Source: Alcanivorax sp. UBA4485 (GTDB lineage Bacteria; Pseudomonadota; Gammaproteobacteria; Pseudomonadales; Alcanivoracaceae). Taken from it: 14,266 nt of DNA. The position numbers and the translations under genes were made by a program. The DNA lies in assembly GCA_002389055.1 (NCBI GenBank), contig DGNT01000200.1, positions 1 to 14,266 on the forward strand. The letters run 5' to 3'. Under the pieces are notes generated by a model. That model was not told the origin of the DNA. It saw nothing but the letters and a program-made list of their open reading frames with translations, and did not search any database. The first letter of the stretch is position 1. Every line of letters begins with the position of its first letter. Of this stretch, positions 1 to 7,770 are shown piece after piece.

Positions 1-295
1 CGCGGGCCAGACGCAGGGCCTCTTCCCACTCGTCTTCCTGGAAGTCGCCACGGCCCAGCCACATCAGCGCCACCACCTCGGTCTGCTGGTCCGGCTCCAG
101 GTCCTCGATGATGATGCGGAATTCCGCCACCGAGCCGTCCTCTTCGCCGCCCGCCGGCTCCGTCAGCGCCTCCGCGCCGGCGGTGTCGTCGATGGGGTTG
201 CCGGCGTCTTCCGGCATAGCCACCGTGTCCCGCGCCTGGAAGGCCTGGGCCAATTCCACCAGGCGGCACACGGTCTCGCCGCTCACGTTCAACAT
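1..295 (-). CDS. DUF3775 domain protein (3' end cut by window edge)
   Basis: Reading leftward from ATG 293-295, the frame is open to the window edge and gives 98 residues. The protein starts MLNVSGETVCRLVELAQAF, has an acidic, Gly/Ala-rich middle (residues about 28-56), and then the segment IIIEDLEPDQQTEVVALMWL followed by GRGDF and DEWEEALRLAR. The Leu-Asn-Val-Ser start and the ALxWLGRGD..DEW segment match what I recall of the DUF3775 family, a small soluble family of unknown function usually about 130 residues long, so perhaps 30 residues are missing. The start is supported by an AGGAGA ribosome binding site (302-307) six bases upstream. It lies 82 bp downstream of tpm on the same strand, but the inverted repeat at 310-330 suggests separate control. 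No function can be assigned. Confidence 0.75.
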   Translation of the reverse strand, partial: MLNVSGETVCRLVELAQAFQARDTVAMPEDAGNPIDDTAGAEALTEPAGGEEDGSVAEFRIIIEDLEPDQQTEVVALMWLGRGDFQEDEWEEALRLAR

Positions 296-309
296 GGTCC
301 GTCTCCTGA

Positions 310-330
310 TTGAAGGTCGAATACCTTCAA
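310..330 (-). promoter_or_regulatory. Perfect 8-bp inverted repeat before the DUF3775 gene
   Basis: TTGAAGGT (310-317) and ACCTTCAA (323-330) are perfect inverted copies separated by 5 bases. On the minus strand the repeat ends two bases before the AGGAGA ribosome binding site of the DUF3775 gene. A weak -10-like TACTAG lies just upstream. It could be an operator near the transcription start or an mRNA hairpin next to the ribosome binding site. No T-run follows, so it is not a standard terminator. The function is inference. Confidence 0.5.
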
Positions 331-377
331 ACTAGTAGCCTGAGAGACGAGAACAAGGCGGGGGATGTAAAAGCCTG

Positions 378-1031
378 TCAGAGAGGGGCCAAACGCCAGG
401 CGATTTCCTCGAAACGGTCGAGGCCGCGTTCGCGGAACGCCGGCTGGTTGTCGATCACGTCCTTGCGGGACCAACAGTCCAGAGCATAGTCACCGCCGTA
501 CAAGCGTTCCACTTCCTCGGCGGGCACCGCGAACGGCGGGCCGTCCATGCGACCCTGGTCGTACTCGAAGGTAATCAACAACTGCGGGACGCGGGCCGTG
601 ACAGTGGCCAGGTGCGCCGCGTAGCGCTCGCGCATGGCCGCCGGCAAGGCCACCAACGCCGCCCGATCGTAGACCATGGCCACGTCGCCCAGGTCGTCCG
701 CCGTGAGCGCGAAAAAATCACCCTGGAACACCGTCAACGCGCCGTGGCGCCACACCCGGCCGTCACCCCAGGGCGACACGTCCGGGCTAACGCCCAGCGA
801 ATCGAACAGCTGGCTCACCGCCAGTTCACTGAGCTCAACGCCCACCACCCGCAGGCCCTGCTCCAGCAACCAGCCGATATCCAGCGTCTTGCCGCACAGC
901 GGCAGAAAGACCGTCGCGCCGGCGGGCAAATTGAATGCGGCCAGATTACGTTTCAGGATCGGGTGCACGAACGGCAGATGGAAGCCCAGCTCCTGAGCCT
1001 GCCATTTTTCTTTCCAGAACTGCTTTTCCAT
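378..1031 (-). CDS. tpm: Thiopurine S-methyltransferase
   Basis: This 217-residue protein is the usual length for bacterial TPMT. It transfers a methyl group from S-adenosylmethionine to thiopurines; bacterial homologues also methylate selenium and tellurium compounds and are linked to tellurite tolerance. The start MEKQFWKEKW and the early GFHLPFVHPIL are typical of the family. The SAM-binding core is at about residues 41-72 (VFLPLCGKTLDIGWL, then VVGVELSELA), followed by QGDFF near 103 and VYDRAALVALP (120-130). The C-terminal YDQGRMDGPPFAV (157-169) is also a family hallmark. ATG 1029-1031 is chosen over an upstream in-frame ATG because GGGAG lies just before it and homology begins there. 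The gene lies 19 bp after the membrane-protein gene and is probably co-transcribed with it. The cytoplasmic location and overall call are secure; the physiological substrate is not. Confidence 0.93.
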   Translation of the reverse strand: MEKQFWKEKWQAQELGFHLPFVHPILKRNLAAFNLPAGATVFLPLCGKTLDIGWLLEQGLRVVGVELSELAVSQLFDSLGVSPDVSPWGDGRVWRHGALTVFQGDFFALTADDLGDVAMVYDRAALVALPAAMRERYAAHLATVTARVPQLLITFEYDQGRMDGPPFAVPAEEVERLYGGDYALDCWSRKDVIDNQPAFRERGLDRFEEIAWRLAPL

Positions 1032-1050
1032 CGAACGGTCTCCCGAGGGT

Positions 1051-1563
1051 TTAGCCCTGGCGCCGCAATACCGCTTCGGTCTCGCGTATTGCCAACGCAA
1101 AGTCCGGCTTGGTAACGATCGCCAACACCAAAGTATAAACGCCGTTCAGCAGCGCCAGTTCCACGTCCGCGTGCATGAAGCAAGCGGCCACCACCAACAT
1201 GGATACGAAGTTCAACAAGCCCAGGAGTATGAACATACTGCTTTGCACCTTGGCGGCCGCCAACGCCTTAACGTCCCGCGAAGATTCGGCACTACCCGGC
1301 AAGGGGCGATGCGCCATCCTTTCCGGGGCCATAACAAGATTGCGCAGCCGTCGACCGACCAACAATACCAAGGCCATGGCGGCAAGGCTGACGCCCCATA
1401 ACGTTTCCCGGGTCAGCAACTCAACCGGTGGCGGGTAGTGCGCGAACGTTGCCAGCAATGCCAGCGCCACCCCGATCATCAATGGTGCGGACAGCGGCAA
1501 AAACCAAAGCGCCGTAAGTTGCCGTGACGACGGCGCTTTCGCCCCACCCAAGGTGTTGGACAT
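1051..1563 (-). CDS. Predicted four-helix inner-membrane protein, function unknown
   Basis: This 170-residue protein is not one I recognise. Hydrophobic stretches suggest four membrane helices at about residues 17-42, 55-70, 109-130 and 134-151. A polar, basic loop (71-108) and a charged C-terminal tail (152-170) probably face the cytoplasm. The two helix pairs joined by a charged loop look like a compact membrane protein, but no catalytic or transport motif stands out. The start at 1563 is supported by GGGGAG a few bases upstream. It lies 24 bp after the polA stop and 19 bp before tpm on the same strand, so co-transcription is likely. The DNA appears less GC-rich than polA, with less biased third positions, which could mean later acquisition. 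A role cannot be assigned from context. Confidence 0.75.
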   Translation of the reverse strand: MSNTLGGAKAPSSRQLTALWFLPLSAPLMIGVALALLATFAHYPPPVELLTRETLWGVSLAAMALVLLVGRRLRNLVMAPERMAHRPLPGSAESSRDVKALAAAKVQSSMFILLGLLNFVSMLVVAACFMHADVELALLNGVYTLVLAIVTKPDFALAIRETEAVLRRQG

Positions 1564-1587
1564 TACGTTTCTCCCCTTTTTGCGCTT

Positions 1588-4344
1588 TTAGTGGGCTTCT
1601 TCCCAGTTGTTCCCGATCCCGGCGTCGACGATCAGCGGCACGTCCAGTTTGGCGGCGGCTTCCATGCGCTGGGTGACTTCTTTGACCAGGTCTTCGACCT
1701 GGCTTTCTTTCACTTCGAACACCAGCTCATCGTGCACCTGCATGATCATCAGGGCGTCCAGCCCGCTGTCTTCCAGCCAGAGGTGAACCTTGATCATGGC
1801 GTGTTTGATGATGTCGGCGGCGGTGCCCTGCATGGGCGCGTTGATGGCGGTGCGCTCGGCGGCCTGGCGGCGCTGGCCGTTGCGGCTGTTGATTTCCGGC
1901 AGGTAGAGGCGGCGGCCGAACAGGGTTTCCACGTAGCCTTTTTCGGCGGCGTCGGCGCGGGTGTTTTCCATGTAGCGTTTTACGCCGGGGTATTTGTCGA
2001 AGTAGCGGTCGATGTATTCCTGGGCTTCGCCGCGCGGGATGCCGAGCTGTTTGGCGAGGCCGAAGGCGCTCATGCCGTAGATCAGGCCGAAGTTGATCGC
2101 TTTGGCGTTGCGGCGTTCGTTGTCGCTGACGTCGTCGAGGGTTTTGCCCCAGACTTCGGCGGCGGTGGCGCGGTGAATATCCAGGTTGTTCTCGAAGGCG
2201 TGGGTGAGGCCTTTATCGCCGGACAGGTGCGCCATGATGCGCAGTTCGATCTGTGAGTAGTCGCAGGCGACGATCTTGCGGCGCTCTCCACCTTCTGAAG
2301 GGGGCGCCGAAAACGCCAGGCGGATTTTGCGCCCTTCTTCGCTGCGCACCGGGATGTTCTGCAGGTTCGGATCACTGGAGGACAGCCGGCCAGTGGCGGC
2401 CACCGCCTGGTGGTAGGAGGTGTGCACGCGGCCGGTGGTGGGGTTGATCAGTTCCGGCAGTTTGTCGGTGTAGGTGTTCTTGAGTTTGGAAACACCGCGG
2501 TAGTCCATGATCACCTGCGGCAGCGGGTAGCCCTGCAGGGCGAGATCCTGGAGTACGGCTTCGGCGGTGGACGGCGCGCCCTTGGGCGTCTTTTTGATCA
2601 CCGGGATTTCCAGTTTTTCGTAAAGGATTTCGCCGAGCTGTTTGGGCGAGCCGAGATTGAATTTCTGGCCGGCTTCTTCGAACGCTTTTTCTTCCAGTTC
2701 CAGCATGCGCTTGGCGAGGAAGGTGCTCTGTTTTTTGAGCATGTCCGCGTCCACGTAGGTGCCGTTGCGCTCGATACGGCTGAGCACCGGCACCAGGGGC
2801 ATTTCGATGTCGTGGAACACGCTTTTCAGGCCGGCTTCTTTTTCCAGGCGCGGCCACAGGGTCTGGTGCAGACGCAGGGTGATGTCCGCGTCTTCGGACG
2901 CGTAGGGCCCGGCCTCGGCAAGGCCCACCTGGTTAAAGGTGAGTTGCTTGGCGCCCTTGCCGGCGATCTCCTGGAAGCTGATGTTTTTGTGGCCCAGATA
3001 TTTCAGCGCCAGGGAATCCATGTCGTGGCGGGTGGCCACGGAGTCGAGCACATAGGATTCCAGCATGGTGTCGTATTGCACGCCGCGCAGGGTGATCCCG
3101 GCGCGGGCCAGCACGCTCATGTCGTATTTGAGATTCTGGCCGACTTTTTTGCTTTTTTCGTCTTCGAGAATCGGCTTGAGCTTATCGAGCACCAGAGCGC
3201 GATCGAGCTGGTCCGGCGCGCCCGGGTAGTCGTGTCCGAAGGGGACGTAGGCGGCTTCGCCAGCGGCGGTGGCGAAGCTGACGCCGACCAGGTCCGCTTC
3301 CATGTAGTTGAGGCTGGTGGTTTCGGTGTCGAAGGCGAACAGCTCGGCTTTTTTCAGCTTTTCGATCCAGGCGTTCAGGTCTTCTTCGGTAAGCACGGTC
3401 TGGTAGCCGTCCCGGTCGATGCTCTGTTCGCTTTCGATGTCCGGGGCGCCGTCCACGGCCGGGTCGTCGCCTTCCAGCAGTTCACTGAGCCAGCCTTTGA
3501 ATTCCAGGTCGCGATAGTAGCCGGCGAGTTTTTCCGCGTCGGGCGTCAGCAGCTTGAGGTCGTCCAGGGCTTCCTTGAGTTCGCAGTCCACTTTAATGGT
3601 GGCCAGCTCGTAGGAGAGGAACGCCTGATCGCGGTTGTCTTCCAGTTTTTTGCCCATGGACTTGGCGCCGCGGAAATCCAGCTCGGCGACTTTGTCCAGG
3701 TTGTCGTAAATATTTTCCAGGGAACCCAACCCGGTGAGCAGGGCCAGGGCGGTTTTTTCACCGACGCCGGGGACACCGGGAATGTTGTCCACCTTGTCGC
3801 CCATCAGGGCGAGGAAGTCGATGATCAGTTCCGGGCCGACACCGAATTTTTCGCGCACCCCGTCGATGTCGTAGACGGCGTTGTTCATGGTGTTGATCAG
3901 GGTGACGTGGTCGTTGACCAGCTGCGCCATGTCCTTGTCGCCGGTGGAGATCAGCACCGCTTTCTGCTGCTCACTGAACACCCGCGCGAAGGTGCCGATC
4001 ACGTCGTCGGCTTCGACGCCGTCCTCGATGATCAGCGGCAGGCCCATGGCGCGGATCAGATCGTGCAGCGGCTGTACCTGCTCGCGCAGTTCGTCGGGCA
4101 TCGGCGGCCGGTTGGCCTTGTATTGCTCGAACAGTTCGTCGCGGAAGGTTTTGCCCTTGGCGTCGAACACCACCGCCATGTACTCGGGGTCGTAGTCGTT
4201 GATCATCTTGCGCAGCATCGAGGCGACGCCGCGCACCGCGCCGGTGGGCTGGCCGGTGGAGGTAGTCAGCGGCGGCAGCGCGTGGAAGGCCCGGTACAGG
4301 TAGGAGGAGCCGTCGACAAGGATGATCGGTTTACGCTCGGTCAT
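1588..4344 (-). CDS. polA: DNA polymerase I
   Basis: This 918-residue protein (E. coli Pol I is 928) removes RNA primers, fills Okazaki gaps and acts in repair. The 5'-3' exonuclease domain (about 1-290) has LVDGSSYLYRAF (9-20), EADDVIG (111-117), STGDKDMA (133-140) and GDKVDNIPGVPGVGEKTA (182-199). The 3'-5' proofreading domain keeps its acidic set: D339 and E341 in FDTETTS, D408 in NLKYDMS, and Y481/D485 in YASEDAD, so it should be active. The polymerase domain has motif A DYSQIELR with D695, the O-helix R744/K748/F752, and HDE with D872. A short hydrophilic insertion (about 681-690) precedes motif A. ATG 4342-4344 is chosen because homology starts at MTERKPIILVDGS and AAGGA lies upstream. 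In-frame codons further upstream run through non-coding DNA. Neighbourhood with thrB and znu genes matches Pseudomonas. Confidence 0.98.
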   Translation of the reverse strand: MTERKPIILVDGSSYLYRAFHALPPLTTSTGQPTGAVRGVASMLRKMINDYDPEYMAVVFDAKGKTFRDELFEQYKANRPPMPDELREQVQPLHDLIRAMGLPLIIEDGVEADDVIGTFARVFSEQQKAVLISTGDKDMAQLVNDHVTLINTMNNAVYDIDGVREKFGVGPELIIDFLALMGDKVDNIPGVPGVGEKTALALLTGLGSLENIYDNLDKVAELDFRGAKSMGKKLEDNRDQAFLSYELATIKVDCELKEALDDLKLLTPDAEKLAGYYRDLEFKGWLSELLEGDDPAVDGAPDIESEQSIDRDGYQTVLTEEDLNAWIEKLKKAELFAFDTETTSLNYMEADLVGVSFATAAGEAAYVPFGHDYPGAPDQLDRALVLDKLKPILEDEKSKKVGQNLKYDMSVLARAGITLRGVQYDTMLESYVLDSVATRHDMDSLALKYLGHKNISFQEIAGKGAKQLTFNQVGLAEAGPYASEDADITLRLHQTLWPRLEKEAGLKSVFHDIEMPLVPVLSRIERNGTYVDADMLKKQSTFLAKRMLELEEKAFEEAGQKFNLGSPKQLGEILYEKLEIPVIKKTPKGAPSTAEAVLQDLALQGYPLPQVIMDYRGVSKLKNTYTDKLPELINPTTGRVHTSYHQAVAATGRLSSSDPNLQNIPVRSEEGRKIRLAFSAPPSEGGERRKIVACDYSQIELRIMAHLSGDKGLTHAFENNLDIHRATAAEVWGKTLDDVSDNERRNAKAINFGLIYGMSAFGLAKQLGIPRGEAQEYIDRYFDKYPGVKRYMENTRADAAEKGYVETLFGRRLYLPEINSRNGQRRQAAERTAINAPMQGTAADIIKHAMIKVHLWLEDSGLDALMIMQVHDELVFEVKESQVEDLVKEVTQRMEAAAKLDVPLIVDAGIGNNWEEAH

Positions 4345-4391
4345 GGCAGTCCTTGGTTGAATCCGTGGAGCGCACAGTGTAACGCAAGAGG

Positions 4392-4424
4392 TTGTAGGAG
4401 CGGGCCCTCCCACAAGCCCGCGCC
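4392..4424. repeat. REP-like palindromic element
   Basis: The gap between the esterase stop and the polA start holds TTGTAGGAGCGGGC followed by CCTCCCACAAGCCCGCGCC. GCGGGC (4400-4405) pairs perfectly with GCCCGC (4416-4421) across a 10-base loop. The wording (TGTAGGAGCGGGC, CACAAGCCCGCG) closely resembles the extragenic palindromes scattered through Pseudomonas genomes, as I recall them. There is no T-run on either strand, so it is not a typical intrinsic terminator. Only one copy is present in this window, so its repeated nature is inferred from resemblance. Confidence 0.55.
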
Positions 4425-4435
4425 AGGAAGGCCGA

Positions 4436-5470
4436 TCAGAGGCGTTCTTTTACCTGCTGGACGATGGCGTTCACCGCGCGGCGGGCGCTGGGGATGGCGC
4501 CGCCCATGGTGATGAAGCCGTGCACCAGCTCCGGGTAGTCCAGGTTGACCACATTAACGCCGGCGGCCTTGAGCTTCTCGCTGTAGGCGAGGCCTTCGTC
4601 GCGCAGCGGGTCGGTGGCGGTGACCACGATGGTGTCCGGGTGGCCGGCGATGTCCGGGTTGCGCAGCGGCGAGATGCGGTAATCGCCCACCAGGGTGTCG
4701 TCCTGGATGTAGTGGTTGTGGAACCAGTGAATCATGTCGCTATCCAGCCCGCCCTGGCCGCCGCCGAGCTGGCTGACCGAGGGCAGGTCGGAGGCACCGT
4801 CGGTTTTCGGGTACACCGCCGCCACCAGCTTGGGCACGGCCAGGCCGTGGATCCTGGCCTGCTGCGCCACCACGATGGAGAGGTTGCCGCCGGCGCTGTC
4901 GCCCATGGTCGCCAGCCGGCCGGTGTCGAGGCCCAGGTCCGCGGCTTGCTCGCCGAGCCAGCGCCAGGCGGCCAGGCAGTCGTCGGCGGCGGTGGGCGCC
5001 GGGTGTTCCGGGGCCAGACGATAATCCACGTTGAGCACCACCGCCCCGGTGCGGTTGGCCAGATGGCGGCACAGGTGGTCGTATTCGGCGGCGCTGCCGA
5101 TGGTGAAGCCACCGCCGTGGAAAAACATGATCGCCGGGCTGCCCTCGGCGGGGGCGCTCTTGGGGCGGTACAGGCGCACCAGCATATCGCCGCCGTCCAC
5201 CGGCACGCGGATGTCCCGGGTCAGCGCCACGTCTTCCCGGTCCACGTCGAGCATGCCGATCATGTGCCCGTAGAGCGCCCGGCCCTGGGCCAGCGGCAGC
5301 TCATGGAAGCCCTTGCGGCTGTCGCCCAGTGCCAGCAGCAGGCGCAGCTTGGGGTCCAGGCCCTCACGGCTGACGCTTTCCACCACGCCGGCGAGGCGGC
5401 CGGCCAGGGCGCCGGGCATTTTCATCAGGGTCCGCACCGTGGTGCGCTCGATCTTGTGTTGCAGGGACAT
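4436..5470 (-). CDS. HSL-family (alpha/beta hydrolase 3) esterase/lipase
   Basis: This 344-residue serine esterase of the hormone-sensitive-lipase family hydrolyses carboxylic esters, typically of short or medium chains. The oxyanion-hole motif HGGGF is at 118-122, followed by VVLNVDYRLAPEHPAP (144-159), another family signature. The nucleophile elbow GDSAGG (190-195) places the catalytic Ser at 192. The acid is probably D287 in TATDPLRDEG and the base H317 in ELVHGF. The N-terminal about 85 residues form the usual cap region. There is no convincing signal peptide, so it is probably cytoplasmic. AAGGAG a few bases before ATG 5468-5470 supports the start. It lies upstream of polA in the same direction but is separated by 91 bp containing a REP-like element, and it is divergent from thrB. 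It interrupts what is usually a close polA-thrB neighbourhood and may be a later insertion. The natural substrate is unknown. Confidence 0.93.
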   Translation of the reverse strand: MSLQHKIERTTVRTLMKMPGALAGRLAGVVESVSREGLDPKLRLLLALGDSRKGFHELPLAQGRALYGHMIGMLDVDREDVALTRDIRVPVDGGDMLVRLYRPKSAPAEGSPAIMFFHGGGFTIGSAAEYDHLCRHLANRTGAVVLNVDYRLAPEHPAPTAADDCLAAWRWLGEQAADLGLDTGRLATMGDSAGGNLSIVVAQQARIHGLAVPKLVAAVYPKTDGASDLPSVSQLGGGQGGLDSDMIHWFHNHYIQDDTLVGDYRISPLRNPDIAGHPDTIVVTATDPLRDEGLAYSEKLKAAGVNVVNLDYPELVHGFITMGGAIPSARRAVNAIVQQVKERL

Positions 5471-5602
5471 GGTTTCTCCTTAATAAAACCCGGCGTGTAT
5501 TTCCACCAATGGACAGGGGTTATACCATCGCCCCAAGCAAAGGACCCGGTCATCCCCGGCCTTTTTTCGAATGAGCCTGTGAAAGCGCCCAAGGAAACTT
5601 TG

Positions 5603-6538
5603 ATGTCCGTCTATACCCGTGTCGATGATCGGGACCTGGCCGCCCTGCTGGCCGACTACGCGCTGCGGCTGGAGGACGCGCAAGCCGCGCGCCACGGTAT
5701 TGAGAACAGCACTTTCCTGATCGACGCCCGGGCCGGGGACGACAGTCCGCGCGCGGTAGTCCTGACCGTGTTCGAGCAGTTTGACGGCGACGCCCTGGCG
5801 CCCTACCTGGCGTTGCTGGCGACGCTGGCGGCGGCGGGCCTGCCGGTGCCGGCCGCCCTGGTGGACCGCCACGGCCAGCGGCTGCGCCAGGTGGCCGGCA
5901 AGCCGGCGGTGCTGGTGCCGCGCCTGCCCGGCGAGCACTGTTTCGAGGTGGGCAGCGAGCATTGCCGGCAGGTGGGCGCCCTGCTCGCCGCCCTGCACCG
6001 GCAACCGGCGGAAGCCGGCGCGGCACTGCCCGACGAGCGTGAACGCCTGCAGAGCCTGGGCATCCATTTGTGCCGCCTCAATGACGACGACCAGCACCGC
6101 GCCGAGACGGTGCTGCGCCGCTGGCGCGATATCCCCGCCACCCGCACCCTGATCCACGGCGACCTGTTCCGCGACAACGCGCTGTTCGATGCCGAGGGCC
6201 GGCTGACTGGTGTGCTGGACTTTTACAACGCCTGCCTGGAGCGGCCCGAGTACGACCTGGCGGTGGCGCTGAACGACTGGGCGGTGGCTCCGGACGGGCG
6301 CCCGGTGCCGCGCCGGCAGGGTGCGTTGCTGGGCGGCTACCGGGACGGCGGCGGCGAGTGGGACGAATCGGTGTTGGCGCTGGCGTTGGCGGTGGCGGCG
6401 CTGCGTTTTTGGTTGTCGCGGCTGGCCGGGCCAGTGTCCGGTGAGTCGGAAGGTCAGGGCAGCAAGGACCCGGAGGAGTTCGCGCGCATTTTCGGCTATC
6501 GCTTTAACGCCCTGGGCCAGTCAGAATCAGATGATTGA
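5603..6538 (+). CDS. thrB: Homoserine kinase, ThrB of the aminoglycoside-phosphotransferase fold
   Basis: This 311-residue kinase probably phosphorylates homoserine with ATP in threonine biosynthesis. It belongs to the phosphotransferase-fold type found in Pseudomonas, not the GHMP type of E. coli. The start MSVYTRV, then GIENSTFLI (32-40) and GLPVPAALVDRHGQ (79-91), fit that family. The catalytic loop is HGDLFRDN (185-192) with D187 as likely base. The metal-binding DFYN (206-209) and EYDLAVALNDWAV (216-228) follow. ATG 5603-5605 is set by AAGGA at 5591-5595; the longer open frame to the left is antisense to the esterase. The nearby polA and znu genes support the specific name over a generic aminoglycoside kinase. 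A possible promoter is TTGCAG (5459-5464), 16 bp, TAATAA (5481-5486), low confidence. The last 35 bp overlap the end of the convergent gene. Confidence 0.9.
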   Translation: MSVYTRVDDRDLAALLADYALRLEDAQAARHGIENSTFLIDARAGDDSPRAVVLTVFEQFDGDALAPYLALLATLAAAGLPVPAALVDRHGQRLRQVAGKPAVLVPRLPGEHCFEVGSEHCRQVGALLAALHRQPAEAGAALPDERERLQSLGIHLCRLNDDDQHRAETVLRRWRDIPATRTLIHGDLFRDNALFDAEGRLTGVLDFYNACLERPEYDLAVALNDWAVAPDGRPVPRRQGALLGGYRDGGGEWDESVLALALAVAALRFWLSRLAGPVSGESEGQGSKDPEEFARIFGYRFNALGQSESDD

Positions 6539-7670
6539 GGTGCGCCAGCCAGTCGGCTTCCTGCCACAGCCAGGGGGTGTGCGGCCGGGCCAGGCTGGTG
6601 GGCGTCATCACCGCCACGCCGTCGGCCACCGCCTTGGCCACCAGCGCCTCGGTGAACCCGGCCCAACCCCGGGGCAGACGCTCCGGGGGCTCCTGCGGGT
6701 TCAGATACCCTTCGCCGAGCACCGGCTGCAGGCGCCGCAGGCGGGTGAACGCCAGCCGGCGCTGCAGTTGCTCCTGCAGGCGGCCGCGCCAGTGCTCGCC
6801 GGTGGCCTCCATCAACGCCCGCCGCAGGGGCGCGCCCAGGCGCCGGTCGAGCAGGCCGGGCACCGGTAAATCGGCGCCGGTGGCCAGCCGGTAGCGCGGG
6901 TCGTCGTCCAGCCACAGCCCCAGCTCCAGGAAATCCAGCTCGCTGGTGTCCAGTTGACGCAGATGATCAGTCTCGCCGGCGGCGGCGCTGACGCCGAAAT
7001 GGATGGTGGGAAACAGGGCACGCAAGGCGCGCGGTACTTCCAGCAGGTACTGCTCCACCGCCTGCTCCTGCTCGCTGCCCCAGCGCTGCGGCAGGGGCCG
7101 CTGCGGCGGCTGGCCGAACACCCGCCGGATGACGCCGTGGCCCCAGGGCGGAAACGGAAAATGGTGGCAGAAGTCCACCGCCACCACGGTGTCCAGGTGG
7201 CCCCATTCGCGCACCAGTTCCAGGGTCTGCACCCAAACGTCGATGAAGTCGGCGGGGCGGCGCACGAAAGAACGGCGGGCACGGCTGTCGGCGATGAAAA
7301 AGCCGCTCAGCCACAGCTTCAGCCCACGGTCGGCGGCGGCGGTGAGCAGGCGCTGGAACGCCTTGCGAATCTGCACGGTTTCGGCGCCGGCGCCGATGCC
7401 CAGGCGGGCGTCCGGCTCGGCGAAGATTTCGCAGCGGTCCAGGTGGACGCTGTCGGCCGGCGCGGCCAGCAGATGCGGGTAGGGGTCCAGGCGCACGGCG
7501 TTGAAGCCGCGTTCCACCGCTTCGTCGAGGGCGCGCTCCACGGCGCCGCCGCCGGGGCCGTATTCGCGCCGCAGCGGCCAGGCGTAATCCCAGCATGTGA
7601 GCGCGAGACGGCCCAGGTCCGGCAGGGCCGCCATGGCCGATTCGTCTTGCCCACCCTGCGACTGCCCCAT
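6504..7670 (-). CDS. Cellulase-like TIM-barrel family protein (glycoside-hydrolase related)
   Basis: This 388-residue protein resembles, from memory, the sugar-binding cellulase-like family. It has LALTCWDYAWPLRREYG (22-38), ALDEAVERGFNAVRLDPYPHL (47-67) and a barrel-like run with RGLKLWLSGFF (115-125) and LDTVVAVDFCHHFPF (159-173). Relatives I recall carry an Asn-Glu pair, the usual acid/base, where this protein has H169-H170. A possible nucleophile is E320 in VLGEGYL. Activity is therefore uncertain. No signal peptide is visible, so it is probably cytoplasmic. ATG 7668-7670 is preceded by AAGGAG. The in-frame ATG at 7703 lies inside the predicted -10 box and is rejected. It follows znuA on the same strand after 100 bp and has its own promoter candidate. 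Its 3' end overlaps the thrB 3' end by 35 bp. Family call moderately sure; substrate unknown. Confidence 0.65.
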   Translation of the reverse strand: MGQSQGGQDESAMAALPDLGRLALTCWDYAWPLRREYGPGGGAVERALDEAVERGFNAVRLDPYPHLLAAPADSVHLDRCEIFAEPDARLGIGAGAETVQIRKAFQRLLTAAADRGLKLWLSGFFIADSRARRSFVRRPADFIDVWVQTLELVREWGHLDTVVAVDFCHHFPFPPWGHGVIRRVFGQPPQRPLPQRWGSEQEQAVEQYLLEVPRALRALFPTIHFGVSAAAGETDHLRQLDTSELDFLELGLWLDDDPRYRLATGADLPVPGLLDRRLGAPLRRALMEATGEHWRGRLQEQLQRRLAFTRLRRLQPVLGEGYLNPQEPPERLPRGWAGFTEALVAKAVADGVAVMTPTSLARPHTPWLWQEADWLAHLNHLILTGPGR

Positions 7671-7698
7671 GCCTTCTCCTTGACCCGACAAACGCATC

Positions 7699-7726
7699 AG
7701 CATACCGGTTTCACGCGCCGGCTCAA
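7699..7726 (-). promoter_or_regulatory. Sigma-70-like promoter for the cellulase-like gene
   Basis: On the minus strand TTGAGC (7721-7726) is followed after 16 bp by TATGCT (7699-7704). Both hexamers are close to consensus. Transcription would begin near 7692 and give a short leader containing the AAGGAG ribosome binding site before ATG 7670. This suggests the gene need not depend on read-through from znuA. Confidence 0.5.
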
Positions 7727-7770
7727 TGCACCCGGTCGGGCCAAAACACGGCGCCCGGGCCAGTCCACCA

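Noticed and set aside
4345..4413. Upstream start for polA adding 23 residues
   Set aside because: The extension is translated from the non-coding gap containing part of the REP-like element, and the true start at 4344 has a ribosome binding site.
2410..4512. A 700-codon open frame on the plus strand opposite polA
   Set aside because: It is antisense to a complete polA with all catalytic motifs. Its Val/Phe/Gly/His-rich translation is the usual artefact of high-GC third positions.
5560..5577. Hairpin with T-run (CCGG...CCGG then TTTTTT) before thrB
   Set aside because: The possible stem is only four base pairs, and it lies upstream of genes diverging from the gap, so a terminator there is unconvincing.
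4520..5602. Long in-frame extension upstream of thrB
   Set aside because: It runs antisense to the esterase, and family homology begins at MSVYTRV with AAGGA just upstream at 5591-5595.
5480..6157. A 225-codon minus-strand open frame inside thrB
   Set aside because: Its composition is Gln/Gly/Arg-rich shadow coding opposite a conserved kinase with intact motifs.
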